From: Nostoc punctiforme NIES-2108
GTDB taxonomy: Bacteria > Cyanobacteriota > Cyanobacteriia > Cyanobacteriales > Nostocaceae
Reading direction: 5' to 3'
NCBI GenBank assembly: GCA_003326195.1
Contig: LXQE01000096.1
Coordinates: 288,520 to 352,519, forward strand
DNA: 64,000 nt
The notes under the pieces: model-generated
Told to the model about the DNA's origin: nothing
Seen by the model: the letters and a program-made list of their open reading frames with translations, nothing else
The model's database searches: none
Part shown: one piece after another, positions 1-9,621 of the stretch
Layout: each line of letters begins with the position of its first letter
How positions within the stretch are numbered: position 1 is the first letter of the stretch
Position numbers and translations under genes: made by a program

Positions 1-527
1 TGTTAATTGGTTTTTTTCTGCCTGGGGATAGTTTATTGTTCACCGCTGGATTTGTTGCATCTCAGAATTTATTGAACATTTGGGTTCTAATAATTGGTGC
101 TTTTATTTGTGCAGTCTTAGGTGACAATGTTGGCTATGTGACTGGGCATAAATTTGGCAGAAGACTATTTAATAAGGAAGATTCATGGCTGTTTCATAAA
201 AAACATCTTGTGAAAACCCAGAACTTTTATCACCAGCACGGTAAAAAAACGATTGTTTTAGCACGCTTTTTACCCATTGTACGGACTTTCGCGCCCATTG
301 TGGCCGGGATTGGTGCAATGCATTATCGCACATTTATGTCTTACAACTTAATTGGTGGCTTTCTTTGGACATTTGGCATTACCCTATTAGGGTTTTTCTT
401 AGGAAAATCTCTGCCACCTGAACAGGTAGATAAGTATTTGTTACCGATTATTGGATTAATTATAGTTATTTCTTTAGTACCATCGATTATTCATTTGGTA
501 CAAGAAAATAGAGCAAACAAAAGTTGA
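1..527 (+). CDS. DedA/SNARE-associated family membrane protein (5' end outside window)
   Basis: The reading frame is open from the first bases of the window, so the N-terminus is missing. The first visible residues, FFLPGDSLLFTAGF, match the conserved re-entrant motif of DedA (VTT/SNARE-associated) proteins. Further on are the family's basic cluster (KFGRRLF), the conserved ARFLPIVRTFAPIVAG segment with its essential arginines, and hydrophobic C-terminal helices. DedA proteins are inner-membrane proteins linked to lipid (undecaprenyl-phosphate or phospholipid) flipping and envelope homeostasis; the exact substrate here is unknown. About 174 residues are visible of a usual length near 200-220. 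An internal TTG at 36 is not a credible start because the conserved motif begins upstream of it. Confidence 0.9.
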   Translation, partial: LIGFFLPGDSLLFTAGFVASQNLLNIWVLIIGAFICAVLGDNVGYVTGHKFGRRLFNKEDSWLFHKKHLVKTQNFYHQHGKKTIVLARFLPIVRTFAPIVAGIGAMHYRTFMSYNLIGGFLWTFGITLLGFFLGKSLPPEQVDKYLLPIIGLIIVISLVPSIIHLVQENRANKS

Positions 528-621
528 AATATTTTTTGTAGCTCTTTAGTAGATGTTTTATTGTAGAGACAAGTATATTGATTTACTGAAGCCATAAACA
601 TCAGAGCTTGATCTTACCCTC

Positions 622-1254
622 GTGAACGACAAACAAAAGGATACAGAGCAACTAAATTTATTTATGGGAATTTTGAATTTTGAATTCGGAGTGTTCGCCC
701 TTGCCGTCTCGAAGAGAAGCGACGTGACTTCCTTAAACATCAACCTGTATCTGTTCCTAGAAAATCTCCTCTTTTTCATTATTGCCACACTTTTTATTGT
801 GGTTGTGAACTGGGGGTGGAAAAACACCAAGCCTTATACTCTACCTTTACCATTTCCCGGTTGGTATAAAATCTGGTTTGGCTCAGTGATACTGCTAGGA
901 GTAGTGCCGCCATTAGTGGTCATGCTATTGTGGGGTGTATGGTGGGGCGATCGCACGGTCTTAATTGTGCTTGGTTGGTATTTTATCGTATTCGGGTTGC
1001 AAATCATCTCTGAAAGCGTGGCACTCAGGCAGTTGCAAAATGTCGTCTGGGTAATGGTTCCTTATATATATCTCCCTTACCGCTTTTGGCAGTTGTATGA
1101 GGGTTTGACACTTTTGGATTCTACAAGCGAGTTGCAGTGGGTACGATATGTATTAATTTTTGAATTGGTGATGTGGATTGTTAACTACGCTATAGATGTA
1201 TCTCAATTGCCGCGGCTGTTTCGCTGGGAAGTACAATCAAATGACGCTAGCTAG
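622..1254 (+). CDS. hypothetical polytopic membrane protein
   Basis: I do not recognise a named family. The protein is very rich in Trp and aliphatic residues and shows about four to five membrane segments: roughly residues 45-66, 84-108, 112-135, 142-160 and a last one near 176-195. The GTG start at 622 is uncertain. The first ~40 codons overlap repeat-like DNA: a TTTTGAA-type heptamer run near 665-685, then a stretch near 690-720 resembling the palindromic repeat at 16.3 kb. The ancestral start may therefore lie elsewhere, with the native protein beginning close to the first membrane helix. The stop overlaps by 4 bases the stop of the convergent gene at 1251. Confidence 0.6.
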   Translation: MNDKQKDTEQLNLFMGILNFEFGVFALAVSKRSDVTSLNINLYLFLENLLFFIIATLFIVVVNWGWKNTKPYTLPLPFPGWYKIWFGSVILLGVVPPLVVMLLWGVWWGDRTVLIVLGWYFIVFGLQIISESVALRQLQNVVWVMVPYIYLPYRFWQLYEGLTLLDSTSELQWVRYVLIFELVMWIVNYAIDVSQLPRLFRWEVQSNDAS

Positions 1255-1808
1255 GGATTAATCGCAGAATTAGCCATTTTTACTAAAGAAGTGCGATCGC
1301 CTGCTTTTAATCCAAAAACATATTGCACACCCTGTTGTCTCCAAGTCAAGGTAGCATCTGAGCAACCAGCACCACAAGTAAAATCTACAAAATAAGCAGT
1401 AATGCCCTTAGCTAAAGATACACGTTTCCCCGTCAGGCTCGGTGTTTTGTGGGTTATGGCTTCAGCGGAAACAACGCCTAAACGACAGGCAGAAGCACCA
1501 TTACAGTCTGGACTATAACCCAGTAAAATATCATACTTTTTTTGCGTAGCAGCTTCTATAGTTGCGTAAATTGGATTTTCCCCATCCGACTCAGGAATGA
1601 ACTTTGGTAAAAGAATCCGAATTTGAGTTTTTTGCTTTAATTTAGGCAGAATAGATTTAAAAACTGGGTGTGACTGAGTTTTACTGTGCTGTGCTATCAA
1701 TTGGGACTGGTTGTTTATATTGGCTATGGCTGACTTGTGAAAGCTGCTGACACTGATTAATAAAAATACGGCACACACAGCACTAGTATTTCTAAAGCTT
1801 AAAATCAT
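1251..1808 (-). CDS. hypothetical secreted protein
   Basis: A 185-residue protein with a typical N-terminal signal peptide: a short positive start, then AVCAVFLLISVSS, with probable cleavage after an Ala-containing site near residue 30. The mature part is basic in its first third. It contains cysteine pairs (CNGASAC and CGAGC) that could form disulfides in the periplasm. Between them are segments such as YDILLGYSPDC and VYFVDFTCGAGCSDATLTWR-like text, conserved in cyanobacterial hypothetical proteins as far as I can judge. No catalytic motif is visible. The ATG at 1808 is the only plausible start giving a complete signal peptide. The gene is convergent with the membrane protein gene ending at 1254. 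Confidence 0.6.
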   Translation of the reverse strand: MILSFRNTSAVCAVFLLISVSSFHKSAIANINNQSQLIAQHSKTQSHPVFKSILPKLKQKTQIRILLPKFIPESDGENPIYATIEAATQKKYDILLGYSPDCNGASACRLGVVSAEAITHKTPSLTGKRVSLAKGITAYFVDFTCGAGCSDATLTWRQQGVQYVFGLKAGDRTSLVKMANSAINP

Positions 1809-2336
1809 CTTTGAAAACCTATTCGATCAAAAGTACTTATTTGTAATACCCAGTTTTAGTATAAAAATACGCATTGAACAGATGAAGCGATCGCTGGGAA
1901 TAATAAATACAAAATTAATCAGCCAATACCAATATACAATTTAATAACTCTTATCCGCCCACGGTCTAAATTACAGCAATCTTAAGTACTGACAAAGCAA
2001 CACAGTTAGCCCTGGATGGCAGCAATCGACTCTAATTGTGTAGCTTCGAGATTTAATTCAGCAGTTTTGAGAGTGGTAAACAGTTGTTCCATTTGCCATG
2101 TGTACACCGTATCCCTTTAAGCTATTTAGCATACACAAGTGCTAAAAACCTTGATCGCTTCAGGTAATTTAACCGTTTTTATACCCAGATGAATATACTC
2201 TCTGCGTATTTTTTATGAAAAAAAGATTCATCCCAATGTATATTTCTGCATTCTTTTGGGAATCATAAATCGAGGAAGAATTATACACCATAAGGTATTA
2301 CTTCCTGAAATATCACGTAACTTTTAGAGGATAATT
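1809..2336. other. intergenic region, 528 bp, no gene seen
   Basis: AT-rich spacer between the divergent genes at 1808 (minus) and 2337 (plus). It has stops in all frames and no credible ORF. It presumably holds the promoters of both flanking genes; I see no clear operator or hairpin. Confidence 0.5.
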
Positions 2337-2801
2337 ATGTCTAAACGCAAGTTGCCCAAAGGTCGTAGTGTTAGTTCAGTTGCTCTAGAACCAGAAGTTG
2401 CGATCGCAATTCTTGGGTTGTTTTCTGCTGCGGCTGATGGTGAAGGTATTTCTTCCACAGAAGAATATGCTTTGAGTGAATTTCTCGGTCGGGTTGACTT
2501 ATTTGAAGATTACTCTGAAGAAGACTTTGAAGAATTGACCGAAAAAGTTGTCAACTTGATTGAAGAAGAAGAACCAGAAGATTTAATCGCCCAGTCTATC
2601 GAATCCTTACCCAATAGAGATTATCGTGAAGCTGCATACATCACAGCTATTTTAGTAGTAGGGATTGACGAAGAAGTACCCGAAAACGAACAAGATTATC
2701 TCTCTGAACTTCAAGAAGCCTTAAATATTTCAGACGAACGCGCACAAGAACTTATAGACGCAGTGTTCGGAGAAGAAGAAGAAGAGGAAGAAGAGGAGTA
2801 A
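2337..2801 (+). CDS. TerB-like acidic protein
   Basis: A 154-residue, very acidic protein. After a short basic N-terminus (SKRKLPKGR) it has a helical core with the signature EVAIAILGLFSAAADGE...EEYAL...FLGRVDLF, then a second half AAYITAILVVGIDEEVPENE. This duplicated helical pattern, with Asp/Glu-bearing AADG and GIDE loops, is typical of TerB (tellurite-resistance/DjlA-type) domains, which may bind metals. The C-terminus is an uninterrupted run of glutamates from a GAA/GAG repeat that could vary in length by slippage. The ATG has a good ribosome site (AGAGGATAATT, 5-10 bases upstream). A terminator-like hairpin follows at 2993. The function in cyanobacteria is unknown; the family call is moderate. 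Confidence 0.75.
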   Translation: MSKRKLPKGRSVSSVALEPEVAIAILGLFSAAADGEGISSTEEYALSEFLGRVDLFEDYSEEDFEELTEKVVNLIEEEEPEDLIAQSIESLPNRDYREAAYITAILVVGIDEEVPENEQDYLSELQEALNISDERAQELIDAVFGEEEEEEEEE

Positions 2802-3148
2802 TATTTTTTGACTTGCAACCTCATACCATTTTGGATTTTAGATTTTGGATTGTGAAACATCCATTGGATAAGTGTTTCAGTTTTCCATCTGTCGCAATCA
2901 TTTTTCAAATTGGTATCAGTCATCTACCATCTTTAATTTGGGGTTGCTAAATTTAGAAGATGAAATAATTTTGTTTGAGTTAAGTTGTTCAGATTCCCGA
3001 CTTCATGAAGAAGTTGGGAATTTTGCATTGTATCAAAATTAACATTTTTCCCATAAAAGTAAAATATCCTTGAGCGATCGCCATTCAACTTTCACATCAC
3101 GTTATCATCGGATTTTGTGGAATTTCCGTGCGTAACTCGATAGCATCT
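2802..3148. other. intergenic region with TTTTGGA-type heptamers and a terminator
   Basis: Spacer of about 350 bp before mutS. Near 2828-2852 is a short run of 7-bp units (TTTTGGA, TTTTAGA, TTTTGGA) of the Nostocales STRR type. A hairpin at 2993-3024 is listed separately. No further gene is visible. Confidence 0.5.
2993..3024 (+). terminator. Rho-independent-type terminator after the TerB-like gene
   Basis: Inverted repeat ATTCCCGACTTC (2993-3004) and GAAGTTGGGAAT (3010-3021), a 12-bp stem with one G-T type mismatch and a 5-base loop. It is followed by TTTT on the plus strand. Confidence 0.6.
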
Positions 3149-5788
3149 ATGACCGCCTCTCACTCTGAAACTCCATCTACCAAGCCCGATGCAAGTACTT
3201 TTATTTCTGACCATCTACAGGTGGATCGCACTAAGCTAAGTCAAATGTACTTGCATTATGTCGAGACGAAGGATAAATATCCTCACGCGGTATTGCTGTA
3301 TCGGGTAGGAGATTTCTTTGAATGCTATTTCCAAGATGCTGTAAAACTAGCGCAAGAATTGGAATTAGTTCTCACTAGTAAGCAAGCTGGGGAACAAGGA
3401 CGGGTGGCGATGTCTGGTGTTCCGCATCACGCTTGGGAACGCTACGCGACGATGTTAGTAGAAAAAGGCTACGCAGTAGTAATTTGCGACCAAGTGGAAG
3501 ATGCTTCTGAAGCTGCTGGGAGATTGGTGCGGCGAGAAGTAACGCGCATTCTTACACCCGGCACTTTGCTAGAAGAAGGAATGCTCAAATCCAGTCGCAA
3601 TAATTACTTAGCAGCAGTAGTAATTGCCGCAAATCATTGGGGTTTAGCCTATGCAGACATCTCTACAGGGGAATTTCTCACCACTCAAGGTAGCGATTTA
3701 GAACATTTGACCCAAGAATTAATGCGCTTACAACCTTCAGAGGTGTTAGTTCCGACAAATGCGCCCGATTTAGGTAGTTTGCTGCGTCCGGGAGAAACTT
3801 CGCCACATCTTCCTGAGTGTTTGCCACCATCATTTTGTTATAGTTTGCGATCGCAACTTCCCTTTTCCCAAGGTGAAGCTAGACCTAGATTATTGCAGAA
3901 ATTTAAGGTGCGATCGCTCGAAGGACTCGGTTGCGATCATCTTCCCCTCGCTGTTCGTGCAGCCGGTGGTCTTCTGGAATACCTGGAAGATACTCAAAAA
4001 GAAAACCCTGTCACTCTTCAGAGGCTCCGCAGCTATACTGTCACCGACTATCTAATTGTTGACAATCAAACCCGCCGTAACTTGGAAATTACCCAAACCG
4101 TTCGGGATAACACTTTTCACGGTTCCTTACTTTGGGCGTTAGATAAAACTAGTACAGCGATGGGTGGGCGGGCTTTGCGGCGATGGTTGTTGCAACCGCT
4201 ACTCGATATTAAAGGCATTCGGGCGCGGCAAGATACCATCCAAGAATTGATGGAAAATACGCCCCTGCGTCAAGATTTGCGGCATTTGTTAAGGCAAATT
4301 TATGATTTGGAACGTCTTACAGGAAGGGCGGGTTCTGGTACAGCGAATGCTAGAGATTTAGTAGCTTTGGCAGATTCCCTCTCACGTTTACCGGAATTAT
4401 CCAACTTAGTAGTTGAGACGCGTTCTCCATTTCTCAAAGCTTTGCAGAAAGTCCCAAGTGTATTGGAAGAATTGGCACAAAAATTACACGCGCATCTTGT
4501 AGAGTCACCACCCATACTAATTAAAGAAGGCGGATTAATTCGCCCTAGTGTAAATCCCCTGTTGGATGAAAGAAAGGCGACTGTAGAAGCAGACCAGCAG
4601 TGGATTGCCAATTTGGAAGTTGATGAGAGAGCTAAGACAGGAATTTCGACACTGAAGGTAGGATTTAACAAAACCTTTGGTTACTATATCAGTATTTCTC
4701 GCACCAAAGCTGACCAAGTACCCGCTCATTATATCCGCAAGCAGACTCTGACTAATGAGGAACGTTACATCACTCCAGATTTAAAGGAACGAGAAGCCCG
4801 GATTCTGACGGCGCGAGATGATTTAAATCAGTTGGAATATGAGATTTTTACGGCTTTGCGAGAAGAGGTAGCGCAAGAGGCGGAAGTAATTCGCAATCTG
4901 TCTCGTGCAGTGGCGGCGGCGGATGTGTTGTGTGGTTTGGCTGAATTGGCGGTGCATCAAGGTTACTGTCGTCCCGAAATGTTGCCAGGAAGGGAGATAA
5001 ACATTGTTGATGGTCGTCATCCAGTAGTGGAACAGTCTTTGCCTGCGGGATTCTTTGTGCCGAATTCGACGCAATTGGGAAGAGAGGAAACGAACCGCCT
5101 TCGCGCAGCGTCTCGTAGAGAAGGCGCAGAGGACGCAGAGGAGAAGGAGAAGAGTTTCTCCTCTGCCGCTCCTGACTTAATTATTCTGACTGGACCAAAT
5201 GCCAGTGGCAAAAGTTGTTATTTGCGGCAGGTGGGATTGATTCAGTTAATGGCGCAAATTGGTAGTTTTGTACCTGCGAGATTTGCCAGATTGGGAATAT
5301 GCGATCGCATTTTCACCCGTGTCGGTGCAGTAGATGATTTAGCAACTGGTCAATCTACCTTCATGGTGGAGATGAATGAAACCGCAAATATTCTCAACCA
5401 TGCTACATCTAGGTCGTTGGTACTATTAGATGAAATTGGTCGCGGGACAGCAACATTTGATGGTCTTTCCATAGCTTGGGCGGTGGCAGAATATATAGCA
5501 GTGGATATTCGATCGCGCACAATTTTTGCCACGCATTACCACGAATTAAATGAACTGGCTAGCATTATCCCGAATGTGGCTAATTATCAAGTGACAGTGA
5601 AAGAATTACCCGACCAAATTATCTTTTTGCACCAAGTTCAACCAGGAGGTGCTGATAAGTCTTATGGAATTGAAGCGGGAAGATTGGCGGGTTTACCAGC
5701 CGTAGTTATTCAACGGGCAAAACAAGTGATGGGGCAAATTGAAAAACACAGTAAGATTGCGATGGGGCTGCAAAATCTCGATGGGTAA
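3149..5788 (+). CDS. mutS: DNA mismatch repair protein MutS
   Basis: MutS recognises base mismatches and small loops and recruits MutL through its ATPase cycle. Numbering from the ATG at 3149 (879 residues), the mismatch-binding Phe-x-Glu lies at about residues 56-58 (GDFFECYF). Connector, core and clamp domains follow. The ATPase has Walker A GPNASGKS near residue 682 and Walker [11 protein letters not shown] near 757, then the FATHYHEL switch region. A GTG at 3128 in the same frame would add 7 residues, but the ATG is preferred. Between the conserved NSTQLG and [10 protein letters not shown] segments is an odd, charged ~25-residue insertion encoded by an intergenic-type repeat (see 5093-5152). 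It sits just before Walker A. The rest of the protein is intact, so it is probably functional. Confidence 0.97.
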   Translation: MTASHSETPSTKPDASTFISDHLQVDRTKLSQMYLHYVETKDKYPHAVLLYRVGDFFECYFQDAVKLAQELELVLTSKQAGEQGRVAMSGVPHHAWERYATMLVEKGYAVVICDQVEDASEAAGRLVRREVTRILTPGTLLEEGMLKSSRNNYLAAVVIAANHWGLAYADISTGEFLTTQGSDLEHLTQELMRLQPSEVLVPTNAPDLGSLLRPGETSPHLPECLPPSFCYSLRSQLPFSQGEARPRLLQKFKVRSLEGLGCDHLPLAVRAAGGLLEYLEDTQKENPVTLQRLRSYTVTDYLIVDNQTRRNLEITQTVRDNTFHGSLLWALDKTSTAMGGRALRRWLLQPLLDIKGIRARQDTIQELMENTPLRQDLRHLLRQIYDLERLTGRAGSGTANARDLVALADSLSRLPELSNLVVETRSPFLKALQKVPSVLEELAQKLHAHLVESPPILIKEGGLIRPSVNPLLDERKATVEADQQWIANLEVDERAKTGISTLKVGFNKTFGYYISISRTKADQVPAHYIRKQTLTNEERYITPDLKEREARILTARDDLNQLEYEIFTALREEVAQEAEVIRNLSRAVAAADVLCGLAELAVHQGYCRPEMLPGREINIVDGRHPVVEQSLPAGFFVPNSTQLGREETNRLRAASRREGAEDAEEKEKSFSSAAPDLIILTGPNASGKSCYLRQVGLIQLMAQIGSFVPARFARLGICDRIFTRVGAVDDLATGQSTFMVEMNETANILNHATSRSLVLLDEIGRGTATFDGLSIAWAVAEYIAVDIRSRTIFATHYHELNELASIIPNVANYQVTVKELPDQIIFLHQVQPGGADKSYGIEAGRLAGLPAVVIQRAKQVMGQIEKHSKIAMGLQNLDG
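5093..5152 (+). repeat. intergenic-type repeat inserted in frame in mutS
   Basis: The DNA here consists of a palindromic piece (CGCCTTCGCGCAGCGTCTCG followed by TAGAGAAGGCG) and then reiterated ACGCAGAGG/AGAAGG units. Such sequence is usual in Nostocales intergenic DNA; related text occurs at 5842-5881 and 52.6 kb. Here it is translated as a highly charged stretch rich in R, E and A, without a stop or frameshift. Confidence 0.75.
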
Positions 5789-5841
5789 TACCAAATTTAA
5801 TGTGAAGCTGCACTAAATGAGTAACTCTCTATTCTTGGCGC

Positions 5842-5984
5842 TCTTCTCTAAGGAGACGCTACGCGATGGCGTACTTGGCGGTTCGTTTAATATTCTGTGC
5901 ATCTTCATACAGAATTGGTATAAGCAAGTTCGTAGTAAGGACTTTAGTCCTTATTTTCTAAACACTAAAGTACTTACTACAAAC
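5842..5984. repeat. two palindromic intergenic repeats downstream of mutS
   Basis: At 5842-5881 is the palindromic-repeat type CTCTAAGGAGACGCTACGCG followed by ATGGCG. At 5931-5984 is a separate dyad unit: CGTAGTAAGGACTTTAGTCC, with its own 6-bp stem AAGGAC/GTCCTT, matched by ACTAAAGTACTTACTAC at the far end. Short ORFs across this area are repeat artefacts. Confidence 0.6.
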
Positions 5985-5995
5985 CGAGGTGTTAA

Positions 5996-6565
5996 TTACT
6001 GCCGAAAAATTTCTACTTTTTGTAACACCACTTCTTGATTCGGACGATCTCTAGTTGTAGGCACATTAGCAATCTTGCTAACTATATCTAGACCTTGGAC
6101 AACTTCACCAAAAACACTATGTTTGTTGTCAAGGTGAGGCGTTGGTGCTTCTGTAATGAACCATTGCGAACCATTAGTACCGCGTCCGGCATTAGCCATC
6201 GACAGGATACCTGCACCAGTATGTCTCAATTCTGGATGAAACTCATCCTCAAATTGATATCCTGGGCCACCAGTACCCCATCGATTGGCTGTATCTAGAT
6301 AACGACTCAGAGGATCGCCACACTGAATCATAAAATCAGGAATGACTCGGTGAAAGCGAACACCATCGTAAGCTGGAGTTCCCTTACCAGATTGACCCGT
6401 TTTAGGGTCTTTCCAGTCGATTGTTCCGGTTGCTAGACCGACAAAATTTTTGACGGTGTTGGGGGTTCGCTCTTCTTCTAAACGAACTACAATTTCACCC
6501 AAGGAAGTAATTAAACGAGCGTGCAGCTTCCCATCACCGGGAATATTAATTTCTGGAAAATTCAT
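5996..6565 (-). CDS. peptidyl-prolyl cis-trans isomerase, cyclophilin type
   Basis: A 189-residue single-domain cyclophilin. Conserved active-site segments are visible: [15 protein letters not shown] (catalytic Arg, Phe and Gln), [20 protein letters not shown], and [19 protein letters not shown]. It catalyses cis/trans isomerisation of Xaa-Pro bonds during protein folding. There is no signal peptide or membrane segment, so it is predicted to be cytoplasmic. The ATG at 6565 begins the conserved N-terminal region directly and no upstream in-frame start looks better. The gene stands alone on the minus strand, convergent with mutS. Confidence 0.93.
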   Translation of the reverse strand: MNFPEINIPGDGKLHARLITSLGEIVVRLEEERTPNTVKNFVGLATGTIDWKDPKTGQSGKGTPAYDGVRFHRVIPDFMIQCGDPLSRYLDTANRWGTGGPGYQFEDEFHPELRHTGAGILSMANAGRGTNGSQWFITEAPTPHLDNKHSVFGEVVQGLDIVSKIANVPTTRDRPNQEVVLQKVEIFRQ

Positions 6566-6720
6566 GAGGTATCCTATGAATGAAAACTAGCCAGTATTTG
6601 ACCTACGATAAGCTTATCAGCATTCAAGTTATCTCATATCCACATAATTAGTTATGATTTCCACAGCCATTGCAACCCACCTCCAGCCTTGGTAAGGGAA
6701 GGGGAGACAAAGCGTAGCTT

Positions 6721-6773
6721 TAGCGGGGTGGGGTGATTCGGGTTTAATAAGTAATCAAGCGGACATAATATTA
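6721..6773 (-). repeat. dispersed 3' repeat, copy 1 (downstream of the amine oxidase gene)
   Basis: Read on the minus strand it begins TAATATTATGTCCGCTTGAT, continues ...TTATTAAACCCGAA and ends in CACCCCACCCCGC. It lies about 56 bp after the stop of the minus-strand amine oxidase gene. Related copies are at 8943, 52529, 54976 and 57211. Confidence 0.7.
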
Positions 6774-6828
6774 CAGGTTTAGAGATTACGAAAAAACTGA
6801 ACCAAGGAAACTTTAGAAAACGAATATT

Positions 6829-8811
6829 TTACTCTGGTAAATTTATCGCTGGATTCCGGCTAAAGAATCCTCTAGGGACTAGCTTAAAGCCAACTCGGTG
6901 AACAGGCATCACTGGCCAATCTTCTGATCGCGGAATATGAGTTACGCCCATTGTGTACCACAGTACGATATCTTCACCCAGCAAGGACTCATCGTCTGAG
7001 ATATATTTTGGTAAACCCTGTCCGGGTTGAGTTTGGTTGGGATAATCTCCGCCAGCATAAAGTTCAGTAGGTTTATATTTTGTTACCCACACGTGATGAG
7101 TCGCAAATTCTGCCCGTTGGCGGATTTTCGAGCCTTCTACAGGGAAAAATATAGAATTTCCTCCAGGCATAAGCATATATCCAGGTGCAGTTCCTAAAGC
7201 ATTCTTTTTGTCTGCATTAACAATCATCCACTCCCGACTGCTTTTCATATCCAAATCACGCACCGCAGCAGTTTCTTTGGCTAGTGAAGTTTCTGAAAGT
7301 GCGATCGCATTTCCTAAAGGATTTTTCTCATCCATCGCCAAAGCTTTCACATTCATTTCCATTGCAGAATTCGCCTGACCATCGACATCGAAATCTAGGC
7401 GATAGTTGAAAAAGTGCTGATGATTTACTCCAAAGATATTCTTAGCAATTAACCGACCGTAAGAATCATCGTCAGATTGCTTTTGAGCAGCCGTACCCTG
7501 CGCCAGTACGATACCTGTTAATTCATTTTGGACTTCCAAAGTCCCATCCTGGTGAAAGATCCAATTGATGCTGTAATCATAGTTGTCAATGGCTACCGTC
7601 ATCTTCATCACTAATTCTCGACTGCGACGGACATCATTACGCTGAGTATTATACTCATAGTGTTTCCACAGCATTCCGTTATCGCGTTCGTAGATACCGA
7701 TAACCCCTGGTATTTGATAAGGTTCTCCCTGCTCATTAGCAAATACAGCATTTAGCAACAAGCCATTTTCGGGAATTTCCTTACCTAATTCCATCGTATT
7801 TGCTAGTAAACCTAAGTTGTATTCTCCAACATCAAAGGCATTTCTGAACGACCAAGTAGGTTCAGGATCGCCATAAGGTACTACCATTTCTGAGAGGCTA
7901 GCGCGGTATAAAACTGGTCGAATATTTTCTCCGTCATTGTGTGTCACTTGGTATAGCATTAATCCATTACGAGGATGCATTGAATAGCGAAACTTCCAAC
8001 CTTGCCAGCTAATTTCATTGTCTTTGATCTGGAAACTTCTACCATTAGGTTGGAAGATTTTCAATGCTTTAAGTGGTGACAGTAATTTGCCCAAGGACTT
8101 GACATCATAATTCCAATTTTCTTTAGAGAAAGGTACGTTTTCTCTATCAATAAAACTGGCAACTTTACCTGTGTTCAAATTGACTGTTGCCAAGACTCCT
8201 TCGATGGGACTACCGTAATAGTTCCAGCCTTTGCCTTTGTAGTAAGATAAGCCGCGACAAAGACGATTACCTGTTGCTTGTTCCTGTTCGCTGAGAATTC
8301 CTGGTGCCCACCAACTAATTTTGACTTGATCGAAATCGTTAATTCCCCGCCTTTGCATCGCTCTTTGCCATCGGGAATCGGCTTTAACTACCTGAGTTGC
8401 TAGTTCATATTCTGAAATAACGATCGCAGGTTGAACTGACGGTATTTCTTTCCAAGAACTTAAGGTCTTGCTTCTCAGGTCAACGATACCTTCAAAAGTT
8501 TTGTTTTGCGATCGCTCATAGATGACTAAAAAAACTTTTCGCTGGAAAACTTTACCAGGTGTAAAATTTATAACTTCTTCTTTATCTGGTTCTTGTAAGG
8601 CAATAAGTGGAAAAGCTGCCATTTCGCTCAAAGTTTTTTCTCTTTGGATAACCGAAACAGCGGTGCTAATTTCTACCTCAGTTAGCGAAGTGAGAGGATG
8701 GGAAATCGAAGGCTGTTGAGCCATCAATGTTTCCATTAATCCGATTGAGATAGAAATGACGGAAATGATCGCAATAGATAGCCACAAAAAACGCTTTAGC
8801 CGCTTAATCAT
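6829..8811 (-). CDS. copper-containing primary-amine oxidase, exported
   Basis: A 660-residue copper/topaquinone amine oxidase, which oxidises primary amines to aldehyde, ammonia and hydrogen peroxide. The topaquinone precursor is Tyr411 in the N-Y-D-Y motif. The catalytic base is Asp327 in NAFDVGEYNLG. Copper ligands are His464 and His466 (NHQHFFNYRLD) and His625 (GVTHIPRSEDWPVMP). All key residues are present and the length is normal for the family. A hydrophobic N-terminal segment (residues ~9-25) ending near MAQQP indicates export or membrane anchoring, so it probably acts in the periplasm or outside the cell on amines used as nitrogen source. The substrate cannot be read from the sequence. 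The gene is monocistronic, with a long divergence from ycf37 upstream. Confidence 0.92.
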   Translation of the reverse strand: MIKRLKRFLWLSIAIISVISISIGLMETLMAQQPSISHPLTSLTEVEISTAVSVIQREKTLSEMAAFPLIALQEPDKEEVINFTPGKVFQRKVFLVIYERSQNKTFEGIVDLRSKTLSSWKEIPSVQPAIVISEYELATQVVKADSRWQRAMQRRGINDFDQVKISWWAPGILSEQEQATGNRLCRGLSYYKGKGWNYYGSPIEGVLATVNLNTGKVASFIDRENVPFSKENWNYDVKSLGKLLSPLKALKIFQPNGRSFQIKDNEISWQGWKFRYSMHPRNGLMLYQVTHNDGENIRPVLYRASLSEMVVPYGDPEPTWSFRNAFDVGEYNLGLLANTMELGKEIPENGLLLNAVFANEQGEPYQIPGVIGIYERDNGMLWKHYEYNTQRNDVRRSRELVMKMTVAIDNYDYSINWIFHQDGTLEVQNELTGIVLAQGTAAQKQSDDDSYGRLIAKNIFGVNHQHFFNYRLDFDVDGQANSAMEMNVKALAMDEKNPLGNAIALSETSLAKETAAVRDLDMKSSREWMIVNADKKNALGTAPGYMLMPGGNSIFFPVEGSKIRQRAEFATHHVWVTKYKPTELYAGGDYPNQTQPGQGLPKYISDDESLLGEDIVLWYTMGVTHIPRSEDWPVMPVHRVGFKLVPRGFFSRNPAINLPE

Positions 8812-8911
8812 CTTTTACATTTTTACAAAAGACTTATAGTTACCTATTTCCAAACCTAAGATTGAAAACCGATAAATTAAGAGGCTAAAGCGGAATTAAT
8901 TATAATAAAAT

Positions 8912-8952
8912 AACCCCACCCCGCTAAAGCACAGCTATTACAGGGTGGGGTT
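8912..8952 (-). terminator. hairpin downstream of ycf37, part of a repeat
   Basis: Perfect 10-bp inverted repeat AACCCCACCC (8912-8921) and GGGTGGGGTT (8943-8952), with a 21-base loop containing CGCTAAAGC. On the minus strand it lies about 35 bases past the ycf37 stop and could terminate that transcript. Confidence 0.5.
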
Positions 8953-8988
8953 TCGGGTATTATGCTTAATTACCTGGACATTATTTTA
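8943..8988 (-). repeat. dispersed 3' repeat, copy 2 (abuts the ycf37 stop codon)
   Basis: On the minus strand the ycf37 stop TAA is followed at once by AATAATGTCCAGGTAATTAA and then ...ATACCCGAAACCCCACCC. This is a diverged copy of the element at 6721 and 52529. The stop codon coincides with the first triplet of the repeat. Confidence 0.6.
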
Positions 8989-9510
8989 CGCAGAAACCAA
9001 ACGGCGTAAAGATTCAGCACGACGTTTAGCAATAGAGTTATTTGGAGCTAATTTGAGTGCTTCTTCGTAAGCTTGTAACGCCTGAGTAGTTAATTTTTTC
9101 TTCTCGTAGGCGTGACCAAGATTATTGAATCCTGTCACGTAGTCTGGTTTAGATTTGAGAGCTTCTTTGTACTGGCGAATTGCTAAGTCATATTGCTCTT
9201 GGGTAAAATAAATATAGCCGAGTCCGTTGTAAATGGGGGCGATATCTTCTTCTCCCTCTTCTTCGGCAGCTTTGAGAGCTTTTTGAAGTAGCGCGATCGC
9301 TTGAGAGTACATTTTTTTTTCTGAATAAATACTGCCTAACTCATAATATTCTTGAGTCGTACCCTTTTCTTTCTCTAATTTCTTTCGCAATCTTGCAAAA
9401 GAGCCTTCAACCTTGCGAGTTTTGAAAATCTGGCGAAAAACACCCACGGCTGCAATTGTGAGTATAACCACCAAAATTGAGAGATAAACAACGGCTAGAC
9501 TGTTATCCAT
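8986..9510 (-). CDS. ycf37: TPR protein, Ycf37-type photosystem I assembly factor
   Basis: A 174-residue protein with one N-terminal membrane anchor (residues ~5-25, VYLSILVVILTIAAVGVF). A basic linker (RKVEGSFARLRKKLEKEKG) and three TPR units between about residues 52 and 165 follow, e.g. APIYNGLGYIYFTQEQYDLA and VTGFNNLGHAYEKKKLTTQA. This order matches Ycf37, a thylakoid-associated protein that helps photosystem I assemble or remain stable. The order and length are standard. The start at 9510 places the membrane anchor directly at the N-terminus. It is preceded by an STRR array on the upstream gene side (9577-9620). Confidence 0.85.
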   Translation of the reverse strand: MDNSLAVVYLSILVVILTIAAVGVFRQIFKTRKVEGSFARLRKKLEKEKGTTQEYYELGSIYSEKKMYSQAIALLQKALKAAEEEGEEDIAPIYNGLGYIYFTQEQYDLAIRQYKEALKSKPDYVTGFNNLGHAYEKKKLTTQALQAYEEALKLAPNNSIAKRRAESLRRLVSA

Positions 9511-9576
9511 TACTGCAAATACAAATATTATAAAGTTTGTTATTTGTCATTTATCATTTGTCCTTGGTTATTTGTT

Positions 9577-9620
9577 AATGACGAATGACGAATGACGAAT
9601 GACTAATGACCAATGACCAA
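9577..9620. repeat. 7-bp STRR array (AATGACG/AATGACC)
   Basis: About six heptamer units: AATGACG three times, then AATGACT, AATGACC and AATGACC. The array fills most of the spacer between the solute-binding protein gene and ycf37. Similar units recur at 18961-19033. STRRs of this kind are typical of heterocystous cyanobacteria. Confidence 0.85.
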
Positions 9621-9621
9621 T

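Noticed and set aside
5817..6038. 73-codon plus-strand ORF after mutS
   Set aside because: It spans two intergenic repeats and overlaps the end of the cyclophilin gene; no protein-like composition.
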